Part shown: positions 42,444 through 51,310 of the stretch, piece by piece
How positions within the stretch are numbered: the first letter of the stretch is position 1
Layout: every line of letters starts with the position of its first letter
Origin: Paenibacillus piscarius
Lineage (GTDB): Bacteria > Bacillota > Bacilli > Paenibacillales > Paenibacillaceae
Assembly (NCBI RefSeq): GCF_022234545.1
Contig: NZ_JAIEUI010000010.1
Location: 1-64,000, forward strand
Direction: 5' to 3'
Length of the DNA stretch: 64,000 bases
Made by a program: the position numbers and the translations under genes
The notes under the pieces: model-generated
The model's input: only the letters and a program-made list of their open reading frames with translations
The model's database searches: none
Told to the model about the DNA's origin: nothing

Positions 42444-42558
42444 ATTGTACCCCCGGAATGAAGCTGGTTGAACTCTGGCTTGCATTTGCCGGCTCCAGGC
42501 TGCAGCGGTTCGTCCATAAGCAGCCTGGAAGCGGGCATATAGCTAGAACTTGTCTGGT

Positions 42559-45500
42559 TTACGGCTCCTGCCCGGCAATCAGATTGCCTGACGAGTAGAC
42601 CGTAATTTTGCTCGTATCAGTGTAACCTGTTGCTGAAGCATTGAAGGAATAGTCATTCAGCTGATAATAATTAGAGAAGTCTGACTTCCAGAACCGGCAC
42701 TGGATTTCTACCGTTTCACCCGGCTTCAGACTGCCTGCTCCACTGGTGAAGCCGATTTCCAGATAATAATCACTGCCGGTCTTGGCGGCTGTTTTCTGGA
42801 AGCTTCCGGTGACATAAGGCTGTATAACCCTCATGCCGGAGCCGGCTACTTTGGCATAATCCGTGTAGAAACTCTGGTATTTCTCCCCGTCAATGGTGTA
42901 GTAATATCTGAGCTTGATACTGGAGAGCTGAATGGTTGTTTTGCTTGTATTCTCAAAGGTAATTCTCGGGAAAATCGTATTCGTGCTACTGCTTCTGCTG
43001 GCGTTAAAAGACTGAACCTTAAACGTCTGATTAACGGTCACATACTGCACTCCTGTGGTGACATTGCCGTTGCTGTCGGTTGCGGTCCAGGTGACTGCCG
43101 TTTTGCCTAACGGGAAGCCGTCAGCAGGAGCATCGTTCTTCACTGTAACTCCGAAAATATCGCTGGCCTGCGCTTGGCCCAGATTCACATTCGTTTTCGC
43201 TCCTGTTGCGGGAACAGAAACGTCGGCAGGAACCTTCAGCACCGGCTTCGTCGTATCTACCACCGTAATCTTTTGCACCCCTGTGATTACATTGCCGTTC
43301 TCGTCAGTGGCGGTCCAGGTCACTTCAGTTACGCCTAACCCATAGGCTTCTGGAGCGTTACTCTTCACTGTCACCTTGAAAATATCCGTCGCTGTTGCTT
43401 CGCCGATCTCCACTGGAGTTTTCAGCGCCGTCGCTTCCACCGTCTTGTCGGCAGGCAGCTTCAGCACCGGCTTGGTGGTATCTACCACCGTAATCTTCTG
43501 CACACCTGTGATCACATTTCCGTTCTCGTCGGTGGCCGTCCAGACTACTTCAGTCACACCCAGCTCGTAAGCTTCTGGAGCGTTACTCTTCACCGTCACC
43601 TTGAAAATATCCGTCGCTGTCGCCAAACCAGTCTCGACCGGAGTTTTCAGCGCTGTCGCTTCCACCGTCTTGTCGGCGGGCACCTTCAACACCGGCTTGG
43701 TGGTATCTACCACCGTAATCTTCTGCACACCTGTGATCACATTGCCGTTCTCGTCAGTGGCGGTCCAGGTCACTTCAGTTACGCCTAACCCATAGGCTTC
43801 TGGAGCGTTACTCTTCACTGTCACCTTGAAAATATCCGTCGCTGTTGCTTCGCCGATCTCCACTGGAGTTTTCAGCGCCGTCGCTTCCACCGTCTTGTCG
43901 GCAGGCAGCTTCAGCACCGGCTTGGTGGTATCTACCACCGTGATCTTCTGCACACCTGTGATCACATTGCCGTTCTCGTCAGTGGCGGTCCAGGTCACTT
44001 CAGTTACGCCTAACCCATAGGCTTCTGGAGCGTTACTCTTCACTGTCACCTTGAAAATATCCGTCGCTGTTGCTTCGCCGATCTCCACTGGAGTTTTCAG
44101 CGCCGTCGCTTCCACCGTCTTGTCGGCAGGCAGCTTCAGCACCGGCTTGGTGGTATCTACCACCGTAATCTTCTGCACACCTGTGATCACATTGCCGTTC
44201 TCATCTGTGGCGGTCCATACCACTTCAGTTAGACCTAACGCGTAGGATTCAGGAGCATTACTCTTCACGGTCACCTTGAAAATATCCGTCGCTGTCGCCA
44301 AGCCGATCTCGACCGGAGTTTTCAGCGCTGTCGCTTCCACCGTTTTGTCGGCGGGTACCTTAAGCACCGGCTTGGTGGTATCTACCACCGTAATCTTCTG
44401 CACACCTGCGATCACATTTCCGTTCTCGTCAGTGGCGGTCCAGGTCACTTCAGTTACGCCTAACCCATAGGCTTCTGGAGCGTTACTCTTCACTGTCACC
44501 TTGAAAATATCCGTCGCTGTTGCTTCGCCGATCTCCACTGGAGTTTTCAGCGCTGTCGCTTCCACCGTCTTGTCGGCAGGCAGCTTCAGCACCGGCTTGG
44601 TGGTATCTACCACTGTGATCTTCTGCACACCTGTGATCACATTGCCGTTCTCGTCAGTGGCAGTCCAGGTCACTTCAGTTACGCCCAGCTCGTAAGCTTC
44701 TGGAGCATTGCTCTTCACTGTCACCTTGAAAATATCCGTTGCTGTCGCTTCTCCGATCTCAACCGGCGTCTTCAAAGCCGTCGCTTCCACCAGCTTGTCG
44801 GCGGGCAGCTTCAGCACCGGCTTCGTCGTATCCACAATGGTCACTGTCACCACGCCAACCACGGCATTACCGCTGCTGTCTGTGGCAGTCCAGGTCACTT
44901 TAGTTACACCCAGCGGGAAAAATGCAGTAATACTGTCCTCTGAAGCGAATAGATTCTGCTCTTCCTCCCAGCCCGGAGCATCCGTTGTCAGTGTAACCGG
45001 GAAGAGGTCCAGCACTCCTGGCACTTCCAGTTCTACAGGCGTTGCCAGAGCCGTTGCTTCCCGGGTTACCTGCAGAGACCCTTTGAACTTGAGCACTGGC
45101 TGTGTGGTATCCTTCACGGTAATCCGCTGAATTCCCGCAATTTCATTTCCGTTCGCATCCTTGGCCTTCCAGGTGACTGTCGTTGTTCCTAGCGGATAAT
45201 CTGCCGGAGCATCCGAGGTAAGGCTCACCGGGAAAATGTCCTCTGCCACAGCCTGCCCAATTTCAATCGGGGTCCGCACCGCTGTCGCTTCCACCGTCAG
45301 ATCTTTCGGCACCGTAAGCGTTGGCTTGGTGGTATCCACCACCGTAATCTTTTGCACACCAGTACTCACATTGCCGTTCTCGTCAGTGGCGGTCCAAGTC
45401 ACTTCCGTGACACCCAGCGGATAGGCTTCCAGGGCGTTGCTCTTCACTGTGACCTTGAAAATATCCGTTGCTGTCGCCAAGCCGATCTCCACCGGCGTCT

Positions 45501-48500
45501 TCACCGCTGTTGCTTCCACCGTCTTGTCCGTTGGCAGCTTCAACATCGGCTTGGTGGTATCCACCACCGTAATCTTTTGCACACCAGTACTCACATTGCC
45601 GTTCTCGTCAGTGGCGGTCCAAGTCACTTCCGTGACACCCAGCGGATAGGCTTCCAGGGCGTTGCTCTTCACTGTGACCTTGAAAATATCCGTGGCTGTC
45701 GCATCGCCAATCTCCACCGGAGTCTTCACTGCCGTCGCTTCCACTGTCTTATCCGCTGGCAGCTTCAGCACCGGCTTGGTGGTATCCACCACCGTAATTT
45801 TTTGCACACCTGTCGTCACATTCCCATTCTCGTCAGTGGCCGTCCAAGTCACTTCCGTGACGCCCAGCGGATAAGCTTCCAGCGCATTATTCTTCACGGT
45901 AACCTTGAAAATATCCGTTGCTGTCGCTAGGCCAATCTCCACCGGCGTCTTCACCGCTGTTGCTTCCACCGTCTTGTCCGCTGGCAGCTTCAGCACCGGC
46001 TTGGTGGTATCCACGACCTTAACCTTCTGCACCTTCGTGGACACATTGCCGTTCACATCCTTCGCTGTCCAGGTCACCTCTGTGACTCCTAAAGGGAAGG
46101 TGGCCGGAGCATCACTGGTCACTGCGATAAGATCAAAAATATCCGTAACCGCCGGAACCGGCAGCTCTACCTGTGTATCCACTCCGGTTGCTTCAGCCAC
46201 AACCTCGGGCAGATCCGCAATGGCCGGTGCAGTCGTATCGGTCACAGTAACCGTCTGCGTTCCTGTGCTGATGTTCCCGTTCGCATCGGTTGCCTTCCAG
46301 GTGACAATTGTCTTGCCGAGCGGATAGCTGGCCGGAGCATTGCTGGTCACCGTGACCGGGAACAGATCGGTAGCGGTAGCCTGACCGATTTGAACCGGAG
46401 TATTCACCCCGGTAGCCTCAACGCTGATATCCTTCGGAACCGTCAGGATGGGCAGCGTGGTATCCACTACCGTCACCTTTTGCTTGGCTGTGGTGACCAG
46501 ACCGTTCGCATCCTTCGCCGTCCAGGTCACCTCAGTGACACCGACCGGGTAATCCTTCGGCGCATTACTGGTTACAGTAACCGGGAAAATATCCGTAGCT
46601 GCAGCCTCTCCAATCACAACCGGAGTTCGGATAGCCGCCGCCTCAACCTTGACATCTGCCGGGAGCTGAAGTAATGGTGCCGTCGTATCCACAATTGTTA
46701 CCCGCTGCGTCCCGATCGCCACATTCCCGCTCAGGTCTGTCGCCATCCAGGTCACTTTCGTTGTACCCACCGGGAAATCCTCCGGTGCGTCATTTACCAG
46801 AGTAGTCTTGAACAGGTCGAATACCACAGGCTTGCCCAGATTAACCTTCGATCTGACCGCTGTCGCCTCTACGGTAACATCCTCCGGCACCGTCAGCACC
46901 GGCTTAGTGGTGTCCACAACCTTAATCTGCTGCGTTCCGGTGGTGGCATTGCCGTGTTCATCCGTGACCGTCCAGGTCACCTTGGTCATGCCAAGCGGAT
47001 AATCCGCCGGGGCATCATTCTTAACCGTTACCGGGAAGATTTCCGTGACCACCGGCTCGCCGATGTCCACCTTGGTCCGCTCTCCGGCAGCTTCAACCGT
47101 CTTGTCTCCCGGCAGTGTAACGAGCGGCTTCGTGGTATCTACAATCTTGACCGTCTGCGTCTTCTTCGTGCTGTTGCCGTTCTCATCCGTAGCCGTCCAG
47201 GTCACTATTGTAGACCCGAAGCTATAGCTGTCCGGCGCATTATTTGTAATCGTCACCTTGAATATGTCTGTCGCCGCAGCCGTCCCCAGCTCCACCGGCG
47301 TCTTCATGCCAGTCGCTTCGGCCGTGATATCCGCCGGAACGGTTAACACCGGAGCGGTCTTGTCTGTAACCGTGATCCGCTGAACAGCTTCCGAGACATT
47401 GCCATTCTCGTCTGTAGCTGTCCAGGTCACCTTGGTTGTGCCTACCGGATAATCCGCCGGCGCATCCTTAGTTAAGAGTACATCGAACAGATCGGTTGCT
47501 TCAGCTTGCCCAATGTCCACCTTCGTCCGTCTTGCTGTGGCTTCCACGGTAATATCCTCCGGAATCGTCAGGACGGGCTTGGTGGTATCGGTAATGGTGA
47601 TGATCTGATCGGCTGTCGAGACATTGCCGTTCTCATCCTTCGCTGTCCAGCTCACCTTGGTCACGCCTACCGGATAATTCTCCGGCGCATTATTGGTAAT
47701 ATTCACCTTGAAAATATCTGTGGCCGTCGCCTTCCCCGTATCCACAGCCGTTCTCCGGCCCACCGCTTCTTTGGTAATGTTGGCCGGAACCGTCAGCACC
47801 GGCTTGGTTCTGTCTACTACAGTAACCTTCTGTGTAGCAGTAACCACATTACTGTTGGCATCCGTTGCCGTCCAGGTGACGGTAGTCGGGCCAATGGGGA
47901 ATTCCTTCGGCGCATCATTCACTACAATGACCGGGAAGATGTCGGTCGCCGATGCTCCCGTGACTACCAGAGGCGTCTTCACCGCTGTAGCCTCCACTAC
48001 AATATCTCCCTGGACCGTGAGCACTGGCTTCGTGGTATCCTTCACGGTGATCCGCTGCACCTTGGACGAAGTAAGCCCTACGGGGTCGATCGCTGTCCAC
48101 TTCACAGTTGTTGTACCGATTGGATAATCTGCCGGGGCGTCATTCGTCAGGGTCACATCCGGGATGGAAATATCCTGGACCGTGGCCTGGCCAATATCAG
48201 CAGGTGTGCGTACCGCCTTGGCTTCCATCGTTATATCAGCCGGAACAGTAATGAGAGGAACCGTCTTGTCAATCTTCACTTCGGTCTTCTGCGCCGGCGT
48301 CAGATTGCCCGCCTGGTCAACCGCCCAGAATTCAATGGGGGTAATTCCCTCGGACGTTACTGTGAACGATGCCGAGCTGCCTGCTGCTATCTGTTCCTCT
48401 CCGTCTGCACCCAGCCTGTAGTGAATGTCCTTCACCCCGGAATGGGCATCTGAGGCTGTGAGCGAGACGGTGACATCGGTACTGTTCCAGCCCTTGTCAT

Positions 48501-49830
48501 TGGCCTCAGGGCTGAGAATACTGGAAATGAGCGGGCCGCTCTTATCGATCTGCACCACTGCCGTCCGGGGGGCTTCCGCATTCCCGGTATGGTCCACCGC
48601 CCAATAGCTGACGGTCGTTATCCCTTCCTCCTCCAGCTCCAGTGCTGCGCTGGAACCGGGAGTCCGCACGGCCTCTTTATCACCCAGCTTGTAGTAGATT
48701 GCTTCCACTCCGGAATATGAATCCTCCGACGTGAATTGCAGGGCCGCTTTTCCCTGGCCCCAGCTCCCGGGTTCAGCGCCTGTTACTGTGACGCCGGTAA
48801 CCGGAGCGCTTTTATCAATGTTAATCGGGCCAAAGGTCGCTATGGAGTAATGATTCTTGTCTTCATCACTGGTAGCCGCGCTGTCTACGGCCTTGCCGGT
48901 TGCCGTCTGCCCCGCACCTTCAGCCGTGAACTTCTGGTCCGGGGTGAGAGATTTGATCGCTGACAAAGTATCCTCAGCCGTGTAATGGACAGTCACGGAA
49001 TGGCTGGTCCAGGTCCCGGCTATGTAAGGAACACCGGCGTCAGTCATCGCTGTAGCGCGGATGGAAGGCGGCGTGGTATCGATCAGATTCGACCCAACCG
49101 CCCCGACCTCCACCTTGAAGCTAACCGGTGTCAGTCCCGGCACGGTTGCCCGCACCTCCATCGTCTTGATAACCCCGGTGCTTTTGGAATAGACCTGATA
49201 GCCCTCCCCAATATAACCGGTATAGTTGTTAGCTGCAGTTGCATATCCGTTCGCATCCGTGAACACTGTAATGGCGGTGCTGTTCAGCCCGCGCATAACC
49301 GCTGTAATGGTGCTGTCCTCCGAGACGGTGAACGTAACCGGAATGCCCGCCAGCGGATTCCCCGCCGGGTCCTTGACTGCAACAACCTGCGGAAGCATGA
49401 AGCCGCGCCCGCCCGGAATGACGCCCGAGGCCTGCGTTAACCGCATCTGCTGAAGCAGCGGAGATACCGCGTCCATCGTGCCCTCTACATTCACGGCAGA
49501 CAGCAGATTCAGCTGGTACGCTCCGCGGTGGATAATCACCCCAAGCGTCGGGTCCAGCTCATACACCGATTGATAGACTGACTGGTAGACTGAATCTTTG
49601 ACAGTAGGTACGGTTAGACGATCCGGTACGGGAGGCTCCGTACTATATACCGCCGCATACGCCGTTCCCGCTTCCTGATCCGGCGTTCCCTCCGAAGGCC
49701 ACAGCTCCGATCCGAACACAGCGCCGGGTGCCAGTACCAGAATGAGAAGTACGAGGCACAGCCATCTGGCGGTCAGACCTGCCCGCCCTTTCTGTACATG
49801 CTTCCATTTGCGTTTTGAATGTTTCATCAT
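42559..49830 (-). CDS. Giant HYR-repeat surface protein with C-terminal CBM3
   Basis: This secreted protein has about 2423 residues. A signal peptide (1-43) precedes a region with IIHRGAYQLNLLSAVN, an invasin-like Ig domain (about 150-260, DPAGNPLAGIPVTFTV), three or four OmpL47-type domains (about 280-515, VSYWAVDHTGN), then 23 HYR repeats of about 75 residues (about 520-2268; WTATDENGNV, VQKITVVDTTKPVL) and a CBM3 (about 2270-2423, KLRYYYTIDGE). HYR domains are Ig-like adhesion modules and CBM3 binds cellulose, so it is probably an adhesin or matrix protein. It has no LPXTG or S-layer anchor. The start is ATG-ATG at 49830/49827 after AGGGG. Seven repeats are almost identical at the DNA level. 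Confidence 0.88.
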   Translation of the reverse strand: MMKHSKRKWKHVQKGRAGLTARWLCLVLLILVLAPGAVFGSELWPSEGTPDQEAGTAYAAVYSTEPPVPDRLTVPTVKDSVYQSVYQSVYELDPTLGVIIHRGAYQLNLLSAVNVEGTMDAVSPLLQQMRLTQASGVIPGGRGFMLPQVVAVKDPAGNPLAGIPVTFTVSEDSTITAVMRGLNSTAITVFTDANGYATAANNYTGYIGEGYQVYSKSTGVIKTMEVRATVPGLTPVSFKVEVGAVGSNLIDTTPPSIRATAMTDAGVPYIAGTWTSHSVTVHYTAEDTLSAIKSLTPDQKFTAEGAGQTATGKAVDSAATSDEDKNHYSIATFGPINIDKSAPVTGVTVTGAEPGSWGQGKAALQFTSEDSYSGVEAIYYKLGDKEAVRTPGSSAALELEEEGITTVSYWAVDHTGNAEAPRTAVVQIDKSGPLISSILSPEANDKGWNSTDVTVSLTASDAHSGVKDIHYRLGADGEEQIAAGSSASFTVTSEGITPIEFWAVDQAGNLTPAQKTEVKIDKTVPLITVPADITMEAKAVRTPADIGQATVQDISIPDVTLTNDAPADYPIGTTTVKWTAIDPVGLTSSKVQRITVKDTTKPVLTVQGDIVVEATAVKTPLVVTGASATDIFPVIVVNDAPKEFPIGPTTVTWTATDANSNVVTATQKVTVVDRTKPVLTVPANITKEAVGRRTAVDTGKATATDIFKVNITNNAPENYPVGVTKVSWTAKDENGNVSTADQIITITDTTKPVLTIPEDITVEATARRTKVDIGQAEATDLFDVLLTKDAPADYPVGTTKVTWTATDENGNVSEAVQRITVTDKTAPVLTVPADITAEATGMKTPVELGTAAATDIFKVTITNNAPDSYSFGSTIVTWTATDENGNSTKKTQTVKIVDTTKPLVTLPGDKTVEAAGERTKVDIGEPVVTEIFPVTVKNDAPADYPLGMTKVTWTVTDEHGNATTGTQQIKVVDTTKPVLTVPEDVTVEATAVRSKVNLGKPVVFDLFKTTLVNDAPEDFPVGTTKVTWMATDLSGNVAIGTQRVTIVDTTAPLLQLPADVKVEAAAIRTPVVIGEAAATDIFPVTVTSNAPKDYPVGVTEVTWTAKDANGLVTTAKQKVTVVDTTLPILTVPKDISVEATGVNTPVQIGQATATDLFPVTVTSNAPASYPLGKTIVTWKATDANGNISTGTQTVTVTDTTAPAIADLPEVVAEATGVDTQVELPVPAVTDIFDLIAVTSDAPATFPLGVTEVTWTAKDVNGNVSTKVQKVKVVDTTKPVLKLPADKTVEATAVKTPVEIGLATATDIFKVTVKNNALEAYPLGVTEVTWTATDENGNVTTGVQKITVVDTTKPVLKLPADKTVEATAVKTPVEIGDATATDIFKVTVKSNALEAYPLGVTEVTWTATDENGNVSTGVQKITVVDTTKPMLKLPTDKTVEATAVKTPVEIGLATATDIFKVTVKSNALEAYPLGVTEVTWTATDENGNVSTGVQKITVVDTTKPTLTVPKDLTVEATAVRTPIEIGQAVAEDIFPVSLTSDAPADYPLGTTTVTWKAKDANGNEIAGIQRITVKDTTQPVLKFKGSLQVTREATALATPVELEVPGVLDLFPVTLTTDAPGWEEEQNLFASEDSITAFFPLGVTKVTWTATDSSGNAVVGVVTVTIVDTTKPVLKLPADKLVEATALKTPVEIGEATATDIFKVTVKSNAPEAYELGVTEVTWTATDENGNVITGVQKITVVDTTKPVLKLPADKTVEATALKTPVEIGEATATDIFKVTVKSNAPEAYGLGVTEVTWTATDENGNVIAGVQKITVVDTTKPVLKVPADKTVEATALKTPVEIGLATATDIFKVTVKSNAPESYALGLTEVVWTATDENGNVITGVQKITVVDTTKPVLKLPADKTVEATALKTPVEIGEATATDIFKVTVKSNAPEAYGLGVTEVTWTATDENGNVITGVQKITVVDTTKPVLKLPADKTVEATALKTPVEIGEATATDIFKVTVKSNAPEAYGLGVTEVTWTATDENGNVITGVQKITVVDTTKPVLKVPADKTVEATALKTPVETGLATATDIFKVTVKSNAPEAYELGVTEVVWTATDENGNVITGVQKITVVDTTKPVLKLPADKTVEATALKTPVEIGEATATDIFKVTVKSNAPEAYGLGVTEVTWTATDENGNVITGVQKITVVDTTKPVLKVPADVSVPATGAKTNVNLGQAQASDIFGVTVKNDAPADGFPLGKTAVTWTATDSNGNVTTGVQYVTVNQTFKVQSFNASRSSSTNTIFPRITFENTSKTTIQLSSIKLRYYYTIDGEKYQSFYTDYAKVAGSGMRVIQPYVTGSFQKTAAKTGSDYYLEIGFTSGAGSLKPGETVEIQCRFWKSDFSNYYQLNDYSFNASATGYTDTSKITVYSSGNLIAGQEP
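43260..44840. repeat. Seven nearly identical 225-bp tandem repeats
   Basis: These encode HYR repeats 16-22 of the giant surface protein. The unit boundaries recur every 225 bases, for example the block ending in CCGTCTTGTCGGC. Differences between units are a few bases each, far fewer than among the other repeats, which points to recent expansion or gene conversion. Confidence 0.85.
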
Positions 49831-49919
49831 ACATCCCCTAACTTTTGTAATAGTGAGCTTTACCTGTCCTGACGACCTGGGTCCTCCTTTACTAATCAAA
49901 GGGAACTTGAGGCCGGTTT

Positions 49920-50324
49920 TTACAACTGCTTGTTGCGGTTCACATAAACTTCGATTTTGGCTTCTATCCATGCCTCCAGATCATCAGTGACCAGGCTCAG
50001 CTCCTTCCTCAGTGCCTCCCCCAGGAGGATCAGCGCCTTCTCTTTGGCCATCGCCAGAGACTTCTCCATCGCGGCTGAGTCAAAACTGCCCTGCTGCTTA
50101 AGCGCCTCTACGAAGGTCTGATTCACAGCAATGACAGCCGACTCCACCGCATCCGCCGCCCGCGTCAACAGCTGGTTCACCGCTTCGTTCCCGATCCGCT
50201 GCTCCAGACCGGCAATTTCCCGTTTCAGATACGTAATTAATGACTTCGCCAGCAGCCCCAGGAGCGGAATCACCAGTGCGGTTAGAATCGTATTGATCAT
50301 CTCCGCAGTCCCAACATCCTTCAT
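49920..50324 (-). CDS. Phage-type holin, LLH family
   Basis: This 134-residue protein has one N-terminal membrane span (residues 10-32, TILTALVIPLLGLLAKSLITYL) and a long charged helical tail, the layout of the LLH holin family. I chose the ATG at 50324 (MKDVG...), with GGAGG eight bases upstream. TTG and ATG codons further upstream are too close to that site. The giant HYR protein, the XhlA-like and DUF1906 genes follow on the same strand. It would form membrane holes for lysis or protein release. Confidence 0.82.
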   Translation of the reverse strand: MKDVGTAEMINTILTALVIPLLGLLAKSLITYLKREIAGLEQRIGNEAVNQLLTRAADAVESAVIAVNQTFVEALKQQGSFDSAAMEKSLAMAKEKALILLGEALRKELSLVTDDLEAWIEAKIEVYVNRNKQL

Positions 50325-50374
50325 CACCATCGCCTCCAAGAATGAGAATTCGACAATCTATTGCTACACTTTCT

Positions 50375-50410
50375 CGTAGTAAATGGTAATCAGGAGATTA
50401 ATCTTACAAC
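50375..50410 (-). promoter_or_regulatory. Promoter-like region of the holin cassette
   Basis: The minus strand reads TTGTAAG, then TTAC after 15 bases from TGTA, and TTTACTACG at 50383-50375. The first fits the sigma-motif family with one base less spacing. The second pair (TGTAAG-N19-TTTACTACG) is shared with the gene at 51311-51670 (N18). Confidence 0.4.
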
Positions 50411-50455
50411 TTTCGCTAGAAAAATAGTAATCATGTAAATTTATGTTTTTGTCAG

Positions 50456-50485
50456 TTGTGGAATCTATGGAATATTTTACTTGTT
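50456..50485 (+). promoter_or_regulatory. Promoter-like motif before the split sigma operon
   Basis: TTGTG (50456-50460), 16 bases, then TTACTTGTT (50477-50485). The spacing equals that of the toxin and AAA+ motifs, and 10 of 13 core positions match. Autoregulation would fit the B. subtilis SigO/RsoA pattern. Confidence 0.55.
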
Positions 50486-50581
50486 ATACAAGGGGAAGCG
50501 GGAGGTATGTCCGGCCTGGGGGAACAGGCGCCGCTGAACCTGTCTAATCCAGTACAACTGATCATGGGGAGGAATATAGTT

Positions 50582-50941
50582 ATGGTTACCTGTGACGATG
50601 AGCTCGTCGAGACCTGCAGAACATTGTTGAAGCGCTCCGCATGGAGAATCCAGTACAAGACTCGCATTCAGCTGATACGCGAGAGCAAGCCGCTCTACGA
50701 CAATCAAGTCTATGACAACAGCTTTGAGAGCATGGTAGTCTCGGATCTGTTCGTCGACGAACTTCTGGAGATGATTCCTTGGGACAAGTGCAGGTATATC
50801 ATCAAGCGGACAGTGATTGACGGGCTGGCAGAGCATGAGGTGGCACACGAGCTGCAGATGACTCAACAGGGGGTTAGCAAATGGAAGCGCAAGGGACTGG
50901 AAGTTCTGAAGCAAGTTCTTGCCCATTCGTCGAGACTGTGA
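50582..50941 (+). CDS. Sigma-factor subunit with region 4 HTH (SigO/Xpf-like)
   Basis: This 119-residue protein ends in a sigma region 4-type HTH (LLEMIPWDKCRYIIKRTVIDG, LAEHEVAHELQMTQQGVSKWKRKGLE, read in blocks) that should bind a -35 element. Before it is a basic helical part (LLKRSAWRIQYKTRIQL). I chose the ATG at 50582, with GGGGAGG nine bases upstream; the open frame extends back to a TTG at 50456. It overlaps the next gene by 61 bases. The layout matches the B. subtilis SigO-RsoA two-subunit sigma factor and PBSX Xpf. Promoter targets here are inferred. Confidence 0.75.
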   Translation: MVTCDDELVETCRTLLKRSAWRIQYKTRIQLIRESKPLYDNQVYDNSFESMVVSDLFVDELLEMIPWDKCRYIIKRTVIDGLAEHEVAHELQMTQQGVSKWKRKGLEVLKQVLAHSSRL

Positions 50942-51099
50942 AAAAAGCACAAAAAGGAGATAAAGCATCCATGGAGGATATTCTAAGCCTGTTCTCGGTA
51001 GATATCGAATATTTATCCAAGTTCATTATGATGCCGCGGGAGGAAGCGATCCAGACTCTGAAGACCGAACTGATCAATATTGTCTATCAGGAATTGTAA
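50881..51099 (+). CDS. Sigma-factor co-subunit, region 2-like (RsoA-like)
   Basis: This 72-residue helical protein carries VETVKKAQKGDKASMEDILSLFS and LKTELINIVYQEL, the pattern of the small helix-turn-helix proteins that supply the core-binding region 2 missing from SigO-type proteins (RsoA in B. subtilis). The ATG at 50881 lies inside the preceding gene, with CAGGGGG seven bases upstream, so the two subunits are made in step. The strong hairpin at 51160-51200 follows. Confidence 0.72.
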   Translation: MEAQGTGSSEASSCPFVETVKKAQKGDKASMEDILSLFSVDIEYLSKFIMMPREEAIQTLKTELINIVYQEL

Positions 51100-51159
51100 A
51101 ATCAAAACAGCAGTTCTATCGCGCACCGTACATATTTCATAGATTCACTACACCAAGCA

Positions 51160-51200
51160 GAAACGGCTTTGCCGTCCTTTTTAAGGACGGCACCCGTTTC
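51160..51200 (+). terminator. Hairpin after the sigma operon
   Basis: A perfect 9-bp inner stem (GCCGTCCTT/AAGGACGGC) is closed by a 7-bp outer stem (GAAACGG/CCGTTTC). There is no T tract after it, so it may be a processing or attenuating structure rather than a simple terminator. Confidence 0.55.
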
Positions 51201-51255
51201 AGCGACAAATATAAGGATAAGTTATCGTGTGCAACATATAAATTCTATATTTGCT

Positions 51256-51292
51256 AAAAGGGAATGCCCGGACCCGCCGGTTGCATTCCCTT
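51256..51292 (-). terminator. Terminator after the gene at 51311-51670
   Basis: Arms AAGGGAATGC and GCATTCCCTT lie around a GC-rich loop, with TTTTAGC after the stem on the minus strand. Confidence 0.7.
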
Positions 51293-51310
51293 ACACTTCT
51301 TATTCGTAGT

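Noticed and set aside
43055..46327. Regularly spaced plus-strand frames of about 64 residues inside the HYR gene
   Set aside because: They are reverse-strand shadows created by the 225-bp repeats and have no ribosome sites.
49831..49971. An extended start for the giant HYR protein
   Set aside because: The extra 47 residues would overlap the holin gene and hide the signal peptide.
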